A program made the translations under genes and the position numbers. 64,000 nt of DNA from contig JAMNYO010000006.1 in assembly GCA_023622765.1 (NCBI GenBank), positions 1 to 64,000 of the forward strand, read 5' to 3'. The notes below the pieces were generated by a model. The model worked only from the letters and a program-made list of their open reading frames with translations, was not told where the DNA came from and made no database searches. Shown piece after piece: positions 50,529 to 61,270 of this stretch (its first letter is position 1; every line of letters starts with the position of its first letter). Source of the stretch: Bacteroidota bacterium (lineage in GTDB: Bacteria > Bacteroidota > Bacteroidia > Bacteroidales > Dysgonomonadaceae).

Positions 50529-52211
50529 ATGAATGTTTTAGATGTCTTAACTATTATTGTTTTTTCAACAGGGGTTCTGCTTGTAGGACTTTCCTTTACC
50601 CGTAAAGGAAAGAACATGAAGTCATTTTTTGCTGCGGGGGGTGCGGTTCCATGGGGCATAAGTGGTTTATCTCTTTTCATGGGGTTTTTTTCTGCCGGCA
50701 CCTTTGTCGTCTGGGGGGCAATAGCCTACTCTCTGGGTTGGGTATCAATAACCATCCAGTGGACCATGGCGATAGCCGGTTTTGTCGTTGGTTTTTTCAT
50801 TGCCCCGCGATGGCACAGAACAGGTATTCTTACAGCTGCTGAATACATCAATAAAAGGTTAGGTGAGAAAACGCAAAAGGCCTATACCTATATTTTTCTT
50901 TTTATTTCAATCTTTACAACTGGCTCATTTCTATACCCAGTTGGAAAAATCATCGAAGTATCAACGGGGTTACCTTTAAACACGAGCATCATTTTACTGG
51001 GCTTTATTTGCATATTATACGTGTCTGCGGGTGGGTTATGGGCTGTTGTTTCTACGGACGTAATTCAGTTTATCGTACTCACTGCTGCCGTGTTAATTGT
51101 TGTTCCACTCTCATTTGACAAGATTGGTGGAGTACTGAATTTTATCAATTCGGCCTCCGATGGATTTTTCAACCTTTTCAACGGTGAATATACTATTTGG
51201 TTCGTAGTCGCATTTGGCATATATAACGCCATATTTATTGGAGGTAACTGGGCATACGTACAGCGCTACACGAGTGTGAAAAGCAAAAACGATTCGCAAA
51301 AGGTTGGCTGGTTATTTGGTTGCTTGTATGTTATTAGTCCCGTTCTGTGGATGCTTCCTCCCATGATATACAAAATCTTGAATCCCGGTTTATCGAACCT
51401 TGAGGGTGAAGGGGCTTATTTACTCATGTGCAAAGAGGTGTTGCCGTCAGGACTATTGGGCATGATGCTTGCTGGGATGATTTTTGCAACTGCAAGTTCG
51501 TTAAACGCCAACTTGAACATTTCTTCAGGAGTTGTTACGAACGATATATTCAAACGATTAAAGCCAGGTAGCCCGGATAAAACGCTTATGAGGGTAGCCA
51601 GGATTTCAACAATTATTTTCGGCTTTCTGGCCATTGCGGTTGCCCTGCTTGTCCCACTAATGGGTGGAATAGTTAACGTGGTGATTAGTATCGCCGCACT
51701 GACAGGTGTACCATTATACTTGCCCATTATATGGTCTCTTTTTTCCAAAAGGCAAACGGGTAAAACGGTACTTACAACCACCTTATTAAGTCTTGTAATA
51801 AATGGTTTGTTCAAGTTCGTATCGCCTCGGCTATTTGGTTTTGAACTTGATCGGGCCGAAGAGATGATACTTGGCGTTGCTTTTCCGGCAATATGCTTGT
51901 CCTTTTTTGAACTATATTTCAAAATAACGAATCGAGTTTCCGATCGGTACGTTAATTATCAGAGGATGGAGCGGGATGTCGCATTCAGAAAACAAAACCT
52001 TACCCACGAAGAAGAGCTAACACAAAAAAAAGAAAATGATTTCGGTAGAAAAGTGATTGGGACAGCTATCCTTTTCGTAGGAGTAGCCATCGCAATTCTG
52101 AGCTTGCTTGCAAAAAGCAGATTGGAGATTGTTTTGCCGATAGTTGCACTGATCTCTTTAATCGGGGTATTTCTGTGCCTGAAAAAGAATCCTCTTAAAA
52201 GCGAGATGTGA
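50529..52211 (+). CDS. Sodium:solute symporter (SSS family)
   Basis: A 560-residue inner-membrane transporter with about 13 helices. Features: KSFFAAGGAVPWGISGLSLF near residue 31, LYVSAGGLWAVVSTDVIQF, and YVQRYTSVKSKNDSQKVGW, typical of SSS proteins that move monosaccharides, sialic acid or organic acids with sodium. A charged loop of about 60 residues (FRKQNLTHEEELTQKKEN) precedes the last two helices. It is the first gene after the operator and probably imports the product of PUL digestion. The FAD-dependent oxidoreductase follows after 43 bases. Confidence 0.9.
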   Translation: MNVLDVLTIIVFSTGVLLVGLSFTRKGKNMKSFFAAGGAVPWGISGLSLFMGFFSAGTFVVWGAIAYSLGWVSITIQWTMAIAGFVVGFFIAPRWHRTGILTAAEYINKRLGEKTQKAYTYIFLFISIFTTGSFLYPVGKIIEVSTGLPLNTSIILLGFICILYVSAGGLWAVVSTDVIQFIVLTAAVLIVVPLSFDKIGGVLNFINSASDGFFNLFNGEYTIWFVVAFGIYNAIFIGGNWAYVQRYTSVKSKNDSQKVGWLFGCLYVISPVLWMLPPMIYKILNPGLSNLEGEGAYLLMCKEVLPSGLLGMMLAGMIFATASSLNANLNISSGVVTNDIFKRLKPGSPDKTLMRVARISTIIFGFLAIAVALLVPLMGGIVNVVISIAALTGVPLYLPIIWSLFSKRQTGKTVLTTTLLSLVINGLFKFVSPRLFGFELDRAEEMILGVAFPAICLSFFELYFKITNRVSDRYVNYQRMERDVAFRKQNLTHEEELTQKKENDFGRKVIGTAILFVGVAIAILSLLAKSRLEIVLPIVALISLIGVFLCLKKNPLKSEM

Positions 52212-52254
52212 TCCCAAACAGATAGTATAAAAATTATAAAGTAAAAAACTGGTT

Positions 52255-54558
52255 ATGGTAGAAAGTATTTTTACAGGGGGGGGACGTTCGAACAAAAGGG
52301 AACAGGTAGAGGTGGACTTCGTCGTGGCGGGTGGCGGAATGGCCGGTGTGTGCGCAGCCATCGCTGCGTCACGAGCGGGAGTGAAAGTTGCTTTGGTGCA
52401 AGATCGTCCAGTATTGGGCGGTAATGCTTCGAGCGAAATTAGGTTGTGGGTGTTGGGGGCAACTTCGCATATGGGTAACAATAACCGATGGGCACGGGAA
52501 GGGGGTATCATTGATGAGATATTGGTAGAAAACACCTTCAGAAACAGGGAAGGGAACCCAGTTCTTTTCGACACAGTACTACTAGACAAGGTGCTTGCTG
52601 AAGAGAATATCTTACTATTCCTAAACACAACAATTTTCGCAGTGGAGAAAACTGATACGAATAAGATAACTTCAGTAATGGCCTTTAATTCTCAGAACGG
52701 TACGGAATACCTCTTTCGAGGAAAATACTTCTGTGATGCAACGGGAGATGGCTTGGTCGCATTCCTTTCCGGAGCGACCTACAGAGTTGGTGCAGAGGAT
52801 AAGGATGAGTTCAACGAAAAGTTTGCTCCCGACAAAAAATCTTACGGTGAAAAACTCGGACACTCCATCATCTTTTACACCAAGGACACTGGAAAACCAG
52901 TCGATTTCATTCCGCCAAGATTTGCCATTAGCAAGGAAGAGATAGCAAAGCGCATCAACAGGGTCAATAATTCCAATTATTTCAACCCGAAACAACAAGG
53001 TTGCAAATACTGGTGGATTGAATACGGAGGTCGCCTAGATACCATTTACGAGGCAGAAAAGATTAAGTATACCCTTTGGGGAGTAGTATACGGCATTTGG
53101 GATTACATCAAAAATTCCGGCAAATACGATGGCGTTGAAAATCTAACGCTGGAATGGGTTGGAAATATTCCAGGAAAAAGGGAAAGCAGGCGATTCGTCG
53201 GTCATTACATGTTAACGCAACGAGACATTGTTGAACAAAGAATTCACCCCGATGTGGTGGCTTATGGCGGGTGGTCGCTAGACTTGCACCCCGCTGATGG
53301 GGTTTTCAGTAAAACGAAAAAAGCATGTAATCAATGGCACTCTAAAGGAGTGTATCAAATTCCTTATCGTTGCTACATCACCCCCGATATTGAGAATTTG
53401 TTCTTAGCCGGAAGGATTATCAGCGCTTCACACGTGGCTTTTGCATCTTGTCGGGTAATGGCCACGACAGCTGTGGGTGGAGAGGCTGTAGGAACTGCAG
53501 CAGGGATATGTATTAAGCAAGGGTATAAGCCTGTGCATCTTCTGGAGACTGACAAGATGGCATTACTTCAACGACAACTGATTCAACAGGGAGCATATTT
53601 GCCTTATTCTGAAATCCAATACGAAGATGACCTCTTAAAAGAAGCTGACATTGAGGTTTCCTCCGAATTGCGGTTGAACGAGATCCCGTTTAATGGCCCA
53701 TGGAAAAATTTAAAGCACTCATCAGCCCAAATGCTTCCTCTTCCAAGGGGCAAGATACCGGAGATAAGCGTACGCATAAAAGCAGAAAAGAAAGTTACGC
53801 AAATAGTAGAACTGCGTATCAGTTCAAAGCCCTTTAACCACACCCCGGATACCGTTCTGGAAACGATCGTGTTGGATTTGGAGGTGGGAGAGAATGATGT
53901 AACGTTACCTTTTACATCTATCATTCCAGCTACATGCTACGTTTTTGTCTGTTTCATGAACAATAAATACACGAGCATACAGACATCACAAATGCTGGTT
54001 ACCGGATTGGTATCGGTGTTTAACAAGGTATTACCAGCAGTATCGAATTGGGGGAAGCAAGATCCCCCGGAAGATATTGGAGTGGAGGCTTTTGAGTTTT
54101 GGTGCCCGGAACGCAGACCTCAGGGACAAAACATCGCCATGCACATTCACCCTGGAATCTCCTGTTTCTCGAAGGAAAACCTGAAAGCATCCCCCTATCG
54201 TCCAGTTGAAAAGCCAAACGCCTGGGTTGCCGACTTGGAGGATAAGCCTTCAACAATTTCGCTTAGCTGGAGAGAAGCAAAGAGTGTAAAAGAGATCACG
54301 TTGTTTACTGATACGGACTATGATCATCCCATGGAATCGGTACAATGGGGGCATCATGACCAGATTATGCCTTTTTGCGTCCAACACGTTGTGGTGAGAG
54401 ATGCCAGTGGGAATATCATTGCTAAGGTTAGGGGAAATCATTCAAGCGAGGTTCAGTTTATACTCGATCAGCCAGTAATTACCAACTCGCTTACCCTAGA
54501 ACTGGAGAATCCTTCAAATCAGGTTCCTGTATCGATTTTTGGGATTATTGTCAAATAG
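52255..54558 (+). CDS. FAD-dependent oxidoreductase with C-terminal galactose-binding-like domain
   Basis: A 767-residue protein without a signal peptide. FAD-binding motif VDFVVAGGGMAGVCAAIAAS and VLGGNASSEIRLWVLGA place it in the FAD_oxidored group (PF12831), members of which are often called xanthan lyase-like. Residues up to about 420 form the oxidoreductase; the last ~220 residues form a beta-rich region including EDIGVEAFEFWCPERRP and ITLFTDTDYDHPMESVQWG, like carbohydrate-binding jelly-roll domains. Its activity is not established; the setting between a sugar symporter and SusC suggests modification of an imported sugar. This gene placement is uncommon for a PUL. Confidence 0.82.
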   Translation: MVESIFTGGGRSNKREQVEVDFVVAGGGMAGVCAAIAASRAGVKVALVQDRPVLGGNASSEIRLWVLGATSHMGNNNRWAREGGIIDEILVENTFRNREGNPVLFDTVLLDKVLAEENILLFLNTTIFAVEKTDTNKITSVMAFNSQNGTEYLFRGKYFCDATGDGLVAFLSGATYRVGAEDKDEFNEKFAPDKKSYGEKLGHSIIFYTKDTGKPVDFIPPRFAISKEEIAKRINRVNNSNYFNPKQQGCKYWWIEYGGRLDTIYEAEKIKYTLWGVVYGIWDYIKNSGKYDGVENLTLEWVGNIPGKRESRRFVGHYMLTQRDIVEQRIHPDVVAYGGWSLDLHPADGVFSKTKKACNQWHSKGVYQIPYRCYITPDIENLFLAGRIISASHVAFASCRVMATTAVGGEAVGTAAGICIKQGYKPVHLLETDKMALLQRQLIQQGAYLPYSEIQYEDDLLKEADIEVSSELRLNEIPFNGPWKNLKHSSAQMLPLPRGKIPEISVRIKAEKKVTQIVELRISSKPFNHTPDTVLETIVLDLEVGENDVTLPFTSIIPATCYVFVCFMNNKYTSIQTSQMLVTGLVSVFNKVLPAVSNWGKQDPPEDIGVEAFEFWCPERRPQGQNIAMHIHPGISCFSKENLKASPYRPVEKPNAWVADLEDKPSTISLSWREAKSVKEITLFTDTDYDHPMESVQWGHHDQIMPFCVQHVVVRDASGNIIAKVRGNHSSEVQFILDQPVITNSLTLELENPSNQVPVSIFGIIVK

Positions 54559-54708
54559 AAAATAATAATCGAAATGAGAATATATAATAGTAGATTCAAA
54601 TTATAATTGATAGGACTTTTTCTTCCATTATTATCTGATTCTAAAGATGTTGTATGTCAACACTCATTTTAACTCAAACCAGGTTAACTTTTATATATAA
54701 CTTAATAA

Positions 54709-57700
54709 ATGTATGCAATGAAAACAATCTTTAAGTTTTTAGTTCTGATTTTACTTTTATTTCTTTCTTTTTCATTATCTGCACAACAAAAGCAGGTTAA
54801 TGGAGAGGTTACTGAAGCTGGGACTGGAAATGCTCTGCCTGGTGTCAATATTACTGTGGTTGGTACAACCCGTGGTGTAATAACCGACAATGATGGAAAG
54901 TATTCTATTCAGGTAACTCCTAACGATAAACTTGTATTTTCATTTATTGGTATGGAAAGTCAGATCATTGATGTAGGAAGCAAAACAACAATCAATGTAC
55001 AAATGATTGAGGCGTCTCAAGAATTGGAAGGGGTTACAGTGGTAGCTTTTGGGCAACAGTTGCGAAACAAGGAAGTTGTTGGTTCCGTGACAACCATACG
55101 TCCAGACGAACTGAGGGTTCCATCCAGTAATCTGACAACTGCTTTAGCAGGACGCTTATCTGGTGTGATTGCCTATCAACGTAGCGGTGAACCCGGACAA
55201 GATAATGCTGATTTTTTTATTCGTGGCGTGAACACTTTTGGATATAAAGTGGATCCATTGATACTGATCGACAACCTTGAGGTTTCAAGAGAAGATTTTG
55301 CAAGATTAACGACTGAGGATATAGCAAGTTTTTCTATAATGAAAGATGCAGCAGCAACAGCATTATATGGAGCCCGTGGAGCGAATGGTGTTATACTGGT
55401 CACAACCAAACAGGGCAGAGATGAAACAGTAAAATTAAGTGCTCGCCTTGAAAACTCTATTTCATCACCTACTAGAAATGTTGAGCTGGCTGATCCAATA
55501 ATGTATATGCGTTTGCATAATGAGGCAGTCATTACACGTGATCCGTTAGGTAATAGGCCTTATTCGCAAGAAAAAATTGCAAACACAATTGACAATACGA
55601 ATCCAGTAGTTTTCCCTGTAACAGATTGGAAAGATGAATTGCTAAAAGATTATACAATGAATCAACGTGCTCATCTGAATATTTCTGGTGGTGGAAAAGT
55701 GGCGCAATATTATCTGGCAGGTTCATTTACACAAGAGAATGGTATTCTAAAAGTAGATGGCAAAAATAATTTCAACAATAATATAAATCTAAAGACTTTT
55801 CAGTTACGCTCAAATACAAATATCAATGTTACGCCGACAACAGGAATAATTGTTCGTTTGAGTGGCGTATTCGATGACTATACAGGTCCAATAAACGGGG
55901 GTACAGCTGTGTACAGAAATATAATGCGAACAAATCCAGTACTTTTTCTTCCAGTTTATCCTATAGATGAAGCTCATAATCACATTACTCATCCATTATT
56001 TGGAAATTATGGAGATGGAAATTATCTCAATCCCTATGCTGAAATGGTTCGTGGATATAAGAATTATTCTAGATCTTCGATGACTGCGACCGTTGAATTC
56101 AAACAGGATTTGAATTTCATTCTTGATGGTTTGCGCATAAATGGGCTTGTAAGTATCAACAGATATGCATTTTTTGATATCAAGAGATATTATAATCCAT
56201 TTTATTATCAGATCTTGCCAGGCTCATATGACCGAAAAACAGGAAAATATACAATTGATGTGATCAATCCGCTTGAAGGCACCGAGTATCTTGGATATTC
56301 TGAAGGACCTAAGGATGTCTCTTCTGTGTTTTATTTTCAATCAATGTTAAACTATGACAAGGTTATAAATGAGAAACACCGTTTTGGTGGACTCTTGGTT
56401 TTTATGATGCGTAATAGATTAGAAGGAAACGCCGGGAGTCTTCAGTTATCACTACCATATCGTAATGTTGGTCTTTCTGGTAGAGCTACCTATTCATATG
56501 ATGACAGGTACTTTACGGAGTTCAATTTTGGATACAATGGATCTGAACGTTTTTACAAGTCAGAGCGTTATGGTTTCTTTCCGTCATTTGGAGTTGGCTG
56601 GACAATTTCCAGTGAAGCTTTTTGGCCAGAAAATCAACCTGTTTCCAAGTTGAAATTTAGAGGGACTTATGGATTAGTGGGGAATGATCAAATAGGTAGT
56701 GCCTCCGATCGTTTCTTTTATCTCTCTAATGTAGATATGAATAATGCTGGTAGAAGAGGTGTGTTTGGTGAAGACCGTAGTTATAGCAGAAATGGAATTT
56801 TGGTGACAAGATATGATAATAAAGATATAACTTGGGAAACTTCCAAGAAAATGAATCTAGGTGTTGATTTGGGGCTTTTTGGCAACAAGATTGATATAAT
56901 TGCTGATTATTTTACTGAGTATCGCTACAATATTCTTATGACCAGAGCTAGTATTCCAACAACAATGGGATTGACAGCATCATCAAGAGCAAATGTGGGA
57001 GAAGCTTCAGGTCGGGGAGTTGATATTTCAGTGGATGTAAATCATTTTTTCAATCCTTACTTTTGGTTAACTGGTAGAGGTAATTTCACCTATTCAACCA
57101 GTAAATATGAAGTATATGAAGAGCCTGTTTATCCAAACAGCTATTCTTCTCGTGTCGGCTACTCTCTTTCACAACAGTGGGGATATATTGCTGAACGGTT
57201 ATTTTACGACGATGCAGAGGTTGATAATGCACCACGTCAAACATTTGGGTCAAGTCCAGCAATGGCAGGTGATATTAAGTATAAAGATGTTAATGGTGAT
57301 GATTTGATTACTTCACTTGATCAGGTTCCGATTGGCTACCCTACCACACCTGAGATTATCTATGGTTTCGGTTTTTCAGTTGGATATCTGAATGTTGATT
57401 TTTCTACTTTTTTTCAGGGTTCTGCTCGCTCTTCTTTCTGGATTGATGCTAGAGCTACTGCACCTTTTATTAGTCACACTTATTCCGGAGAAAGTTTTTC
57501 TGGAATTAATCTTCAGAATCAATTGCTGAAAGTGTATGCGGATGATCACTGGTCAGAGGAAAACCGCAATGCATATGCTTTATGGCCAAGACTAGATTAT
57601 CAGTCAAATAGCAATAATACGCAGATCAATACATGGTTTATGAGAAACGGCGCTTTCTTACGATTGAAACAGATTGAATTGGGGTACACTATTCCTAAAT

Positions 57701-57864
57701 CTGTCATAAGCCTTTTAAAGATTCAGAACCTTAGAATCTACCTTAATGGAACCAACTTGGCCTGTTGGTCTGCTTTTAAGTTATGGGATATTGAACAAGC
57801 CGGAAATGGTTTAGGATATCCTATTCAAAAGGTATATAATTTAGGTGTTCAATTATCATTATAA
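54709..57864 (+). CDS. susC: SusC-like TonB-dependent outer-membrane transporter
   Basis: A 1051-residue TonB-dependent porin of the SusC family. Signal peptide, then a carboxypeptidase-regulatory-like domain (QVNGEVTEAGTGNALPGVNI), a plug domain (TTALAGRLSGVIAYQRSGEP and IRGVNTF, with KDAAATALYGARGANGVILV), and a long barrel that ends LQLSL-like (VYNLGVQLSL). It imports glycan oligomers using TonB energy and pairs with SusD from the next gene. An in-frame ATG at 54718 (MKTIFKFLVLIL) is an alternative start. The 150-base gap upstream has no clear -7 box. DNA is AT-rich compared with the first half of the window. Confidence 0.95.
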   Translation: MYAMKTIFKFLVLILLLFLSFSLSAQQKQVNGEVTEAGTGNALPGVNITVVGTTRGVITDNDGKYSIQVTPNDKLVFSFIGMESQIIDVGSKTTINVQMIEASQELEGVTVVAFGQQLRNKEVVGSVTTIRPDELRVPSSNLTTALAGRLSGVIAYQRSGEPGQDNADFFIRGVNTFGYKVDPLILIDNLEVSREDFARLTTEDIASFSIMKDAAATALYGARGANGVILVTTKQGRDETVKLSARLENSISSPTRNVELADPIMYMRLHNEAVITRDPLGNRPYSQEKIANTIDNTNPVVFPVTDWKDELLKDYTMNQRAHLNISGGGKVAQYYLAGSFTQENGILKVDGKNNFNNNINLKTFQLRSNTNINVTPTTGIIVRLSGVFDDYTGPINGGTAVYRNIMRTNPVLFLPVYPIDEAHNHITHPLFGNYGDGNYLNPYAEMVRGYKNYSRSSMTATVEFKQDLNFILDGLRINGLVSINRYAFFDIKRYYNPFYYQILPGSYDRKTGKYTIDVINPLEGTEYLGYSEGPKDVSSVFYFQSMLNYDKVINEKHRFGGLLVFMMRNRLEGNAGSLQLSLPYRNVGLSGRATYSYDDRYFTEFNFGYNGSERFYKSERYGFFPSFGVGWTISSEAFWPENQPVSKLKFRGTYGLVGNDQIGSASDRFFYLSNVDMNNAGRRGVFGEDRSYSRNGILVTRYDNKDITWETSKKMNLGVDLGLFGNKIDIIADYFTEYRYNILMTRASIPTTMGLTASSRANVGEASGRGVDISVDVNHFFNPYFWLTGRGNFTYSTSKYEVYEEPVYPNSYSSRVGYSLSQQWGYIAERLFYDDAEVDNAPRQTFGSSPAMAGDIKYKDVNGDDLITSLDQVPIGYPTTPEIIYGFGFSVGYLNVDFSTFFQGSARSSFWIDARATAPFISHTYSGESFSGINLQNQLLKVYADDHWSEENRNAYALWPRLDYQSNSNNTQINTWFMRNGAFLRLKQIELGYTIPKSVISLLKIQNLRIYLNGTNLACWSAFKLWDIEQAGNGLGYPIQKVYNLGVQLSL

Positions 57865-57873
57865 AGAAACGAT

Positions 57874-59814
57874 ATGAGAAACATTAAAACAATTTTAGTT
57901 ATTCTAATAGGATTTTGTAACTCTTGTGATAATTATCTGGACGTAGTTCCCGATAATGTAGCAACAATAGATATGGCGTTTAAAATGCGGGTTACAGCTG
58001 AACAGTACCTATTTACCTGTTATTCCTATTTACCTTCAGATGCACATGTGGCCTTAAATCCCGCCATTTATGGTGCCGATGAGTTATGGCATTATGCAGA
58101 TGTTTATCCAGGCGTACAGATTGCCAAAGGAAGTCAGGGAAAAGGAAAGCCAATAATGGATTATTGGAGCGGTTCTTCAGCCAGCATGAGTGCTCCACAA
58201 ACTGGGAGTATCGAAGGAACATTTACTACTAGCTCTTTATGGCAAGCCATTAGAGACTGTAATATATTTCTAGAGAATATTCACAAGGTAAAAGATATGG
58301 ATCAATTTGAAAAAAATCGTTGGATTGGAGAGGTTAAATTTCTAAAAGCATATTATCATTTTTATCTATTAAGAATGTATGGCCCGATTCCGCTTATGAA
58401 GGAGAACCTACCTATCACGGCGGGCGGAGAGGAAGTGTTAATTTCAAGGAATACGGTTGATGAATGTGTGGATTATATTGTTCAACTACTTGATGAAGCT
58501 GCCGCGGATGAGAAATTACCATTGAAAATTGAAGACCGCACAACGGAACTAGGCAGGATTACTCTTCCTGCAGTATTGGCGTTGAAAGCTAAAGTGCTTG
58601 TCACAGCTGCCAGTCCTCTTTTCAATGGAAACACTGATTATTCTGATTTCGCCAATATCGACGGTAAAAAGCTGTTTAATTTGACAAATGATTCCCAAAA
58701 ATGGGAAAAAGCCACGTTAGCTTGTAAAGAAGCTATTGATGTCTGTCATCTCGCCGGTCACAAACTTTATACTTACAGCCTTAACATTAATGCCTCCAAC
58801 GTTGGACCAGAAACATTCACTAAGATGAGCATCCGTGGAAGTGTAACTTCACGGGAAAATCCTGAAGTGATCTGGGCAAATACAAGAAGTTCTACTAGTG
58901 CACTTCAAAGGGAGGCTCAGGCCAGACTTGATGGTGAAACCATAAACGCTTCATCGGTTGGAAGGGGTATGGCTCCCACATTGAAAATAGCAGAAGCCTA
59001 TTACACAAAAAATGGAGTGCCAATCGAAGAGGATAAGACTTGGGACTATGAATCTAGATATGATCTAAGGCTCTCAACAATAGATGATCGGTTTTACATC
59101 ACACCCAATTATTATACTGTTTCATTACATTTTGACCGTGAACCAAGATTCTATGGGAGTTTAGCATTTGATGGTTCAGTATGGTATGGTCAAGGACGGC
59201 TTTCAGAAGAAGAACCTTGGCACGTAGAAGCAAAATTGGGTCAATATGCAGGAGGCCCTCCGGGTGGAAACAGATATTCAATTACTGGTTACTTCCCTAA
59301 AAAGATGGTCAACCCATTAAATACATATTCAGCAACATCTGCCTATGTAATTGTGGAATATAATTGGCCTATAATTAGGCTGGCAGATTTGTACTTGCTT
59401 TATGCAGAATCACTAAATGAGCTGAATGGGCCACAAGAGGATGTCTTTGAATACCTGAACTTGGTACGAGCACGAGCGGGATTGAAATCAGTGCAAGAGT
59501 CGTGGGAACAATTTTCCAAAAATCCAACAAAATACCAAACAAAGAATGGATTACGTGATATAATTCATCGCGAGAGGACCATTGAGCTGGCGTTTGAGGG
59601 ACACCGCTTTTGGGATATTAGGAGATGGAAGACTGCAATTAATGAATTGAATAATCCAGTATATGGGTGGGACGTTGGTCAAAGTGATGCAGAATACTAT
59701 TATCGCCCCAGATTGATATTTAATCAAACTTTCCGATTACGTGAATATTTTTGGCCAATTAGAGAGTATGATATTATTGTCAACAAAAATCTTGTGCAAA
59801 ATCCAGGTTGGTAA
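57874..59814 (+). CDS. susD: SusD-like glycan-binding lipoprotein
   Basis: A 646-residue SusD/RagB-family surface lipoprotein: signal peptide with GFCNSC (lipid Cys about residue 15 or 18), then TPR-like helices that cap the SusC barrel. KFLKAYYHFYLLRMYGPIPL and RERTIELAFEGHRFWDIRRW are family landmarks. It starts 9 bases after the SusC stop. Its glycan is not evident; the specificity must come from surface loops. Confidence 0.94.
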   Translation: MRNIKTILVILIGFCNSCDNYLDVVPDNVATIDMAFKMRVTAEQYLFTCYSYLPSDAHVALNPAIYGADELWHYADVYPGVQIAKGSQGKGKPIMDYWSGSSASMSAPQTGSIEGTFTTSSLWQAIRDCNIFLENIHKVKDMDQFEKNRWIGEVKFLKAYYHFYLLRMYGPIPLMKENLPITAGGEEVLISRNTVDECVDYIVQLLDEAAADEKLPLKIEDRTTELGRITLPAVLALKAKVLVTAASPLFNGNTDYSDFANIDGKKLFNLTNDSQKWEKATLACKEAIDVCHLAGHKLYTYSLNINASNVGPETFTKMSIRGSVTSRENPEVIWANTRSSTSALQREAQARLDGETINASSVGRGMAPTLKIAEAYYTKNGVPIEEDKTWDYESRYDLRLSTIDDRFYITPNYYTVSLHFDREPRFYGSLAFDGSVWYGQGRLSEEEPWHVEAKLGQYAGGPPGGNRYSITGYFPKKMVNPLNTYSATSAYVIVEYNWPIIRLADLYLLYAESLNELNGPQEDVFEYLNLVRARAGLKSVQESWEQFSKNPTKYQTKNGLRDIIHRERTIELAFEGHRFWDIRRWKTAINELNNPVYGWDVGQSDAEYYYRPRLIFNQTFRLREYFWPIREYDIIVNKNLVQNPGW

Positions 59815-59833
59815 TTTTTAATAATATATTGAT

Positions 59834-61018
59834 ATGAAAAAATTATATGTATTCCTTTTTAGCTGTTTGGTTATATTCTTTTCCTGTAAGGAGGAAGAAG
59901 GACACAAGCCCTTGGTTGTTATCGGTAAAATTCCTGATCCAGTGACAAATATAAAGGTTGAAAACCTTCCCGGTGCCGCAAAGCTTACGTACCGCTTGCC
60001 AACAGATAATCCAAATTTAATGTATGTTAAAGCTGAATTTGAAACACAGGGTAAAAAGCGAAATGCGATCTCTACCTATTATAACAATACATTGCTCGTA
60101 GAAGGATTTGGTGATACGCTTACTTATGAGTTGAAGGTTTATACAGTCAATCGTGATGAGATTCATTCAGAGCCTGTTATTGTTAACATAAAACCGTTAA
60201 GTCCTCCTGTAATGACAACTTTTGAATCACTGGTGATAAAAGAAGATTTTGGTGGGAGTCGTGTAAATTTTGTAAATGAAACAATGGCAGAGTTAGCAAT
60301 TACAGTGATCTACAAGGATAAAGATGGTTTTTGGGTGAAAGATGAAACTATGTATACCAAACAAAAGTCTGCCAATTTTGCAGTTCGTGGTTTTGAACCT
60401 GTACCTACAACATTTGGAGTTTACGTGGAAGATAAATGGGGAAATATGTCAGATACACTGATCAGTGAGCTTACTCCGCTTTATGAGACAAAAATTCCAA
60501 AGCCATATTCAAAGATTGTGTTGCCCACTGACAATACAACGCTCTACAATCCCTCTAATTCTATGGAAAAAATGTGGGATGACAACAATACAAGTGGGAG
60601 TTCCATTTATTATACAGCACCAAATAGCGGAGTACCCACATGGTTTACCTTCGATCTGAGGGTCACTGCCAAGCTGAGCCGATTTCTATATCAACAGAGA
60701 AATACTCCGGAGGTTGTAAGATGGTCATATGGTAACCCTCGTTACTTTGAAATCTGGGGAATGTCAGAATATCCACCGGGTGATGGAAGTTGGGATGGTT
60801 GGACAAAGTTAATGGATGTAGAATCGGTTAAACCTTCGGGTTTACCTGTAGGACAAAATTCAGACGAAGATATCGCATTAATGATGAAAGGGGAAGAGTT
60901 TAATTTCCCACTCGATGCACCTCCGGTTAGGTTCATTCGTATCAAAGTAAATCGCACGTGGAACAATACAACTTTTATCCATATTGCAGAGTTAACTTTT
61001 TGGGGTGAGTTTGAATAA
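59834..61018 (+). CDS. Surface lipoprotein with DUF4959, DUF5126 and DUF5000 domains
   Basis: A 394-residue lipoprotein with Cys near residue 18. Three beta-rich parts: DUF4959-like N-terminal domain (DPVTNIKVENLPGAAKLTYR), a middle DUF5126-like region (TMAELAITVIYKDKDGFW) and a C-terminal DUF5000 discoidin-like domain (IVLPTDNTTLYN to IHIAELTFWG). Such proteins are surface glycan-binding accessories in PULs and often sit right after SusD. The C-terminal domain is paralogous to that of the next gene. Confidence 0.85.
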   Translation: MKKLYVFLFSCLVIFFSCKEEEGHKPLVVIGKIPDPVTNIKVENLPGAAKLTYRLPTDNPNLMYVKAEFETQGKKRNAISTYYNNTLLVEGFGDTLTYELKVYTVNRDEIHSEPVIVNIKPLSPPVMTTFESLVIKEDFGGSRVNFVNETMAELAITVIYKDKDGFWVKDETMYTKQKSANFAVRGFEPVPTTFGVYVEDKWGNMSDTLISELTPLYETKIPKPYSKIVLPTDNTTLYNPSNSMEKMWDDNNTSGSSIYYTAPNSGVPTWFTFDLRVTAKLSRFLYQQRNTPEVVRWSYGNPRYFEIWGMSEYPPGDGSWDGWTKLMDVESVKPSGLPVGQNSDEDIALMMKGEEFNFPLDAPPVRFIRIKVNRTWNNTTFIHIAELTFWGEFE

Positions 61019-61270
61019 GATAATTTGTTGGATAACAAAGTGAACATTCAGAACAATACATATGGTATTAAACATCAATAATTCGGAAATTAAAGTCTGT
61101 TTTAAGGTTGTTTTTACATCAAGCTTGTTATAACTTAAATATATCGTCCTTATTAGTTTTTTACTATATCGTTTGATAAATAATTCATTCACAGCGTTAT
61201 ATTAAAACATCTATTACAAACTAATTTATGTTTTTTACTTATTTACAACATTGCAATTTAAATTAATAAT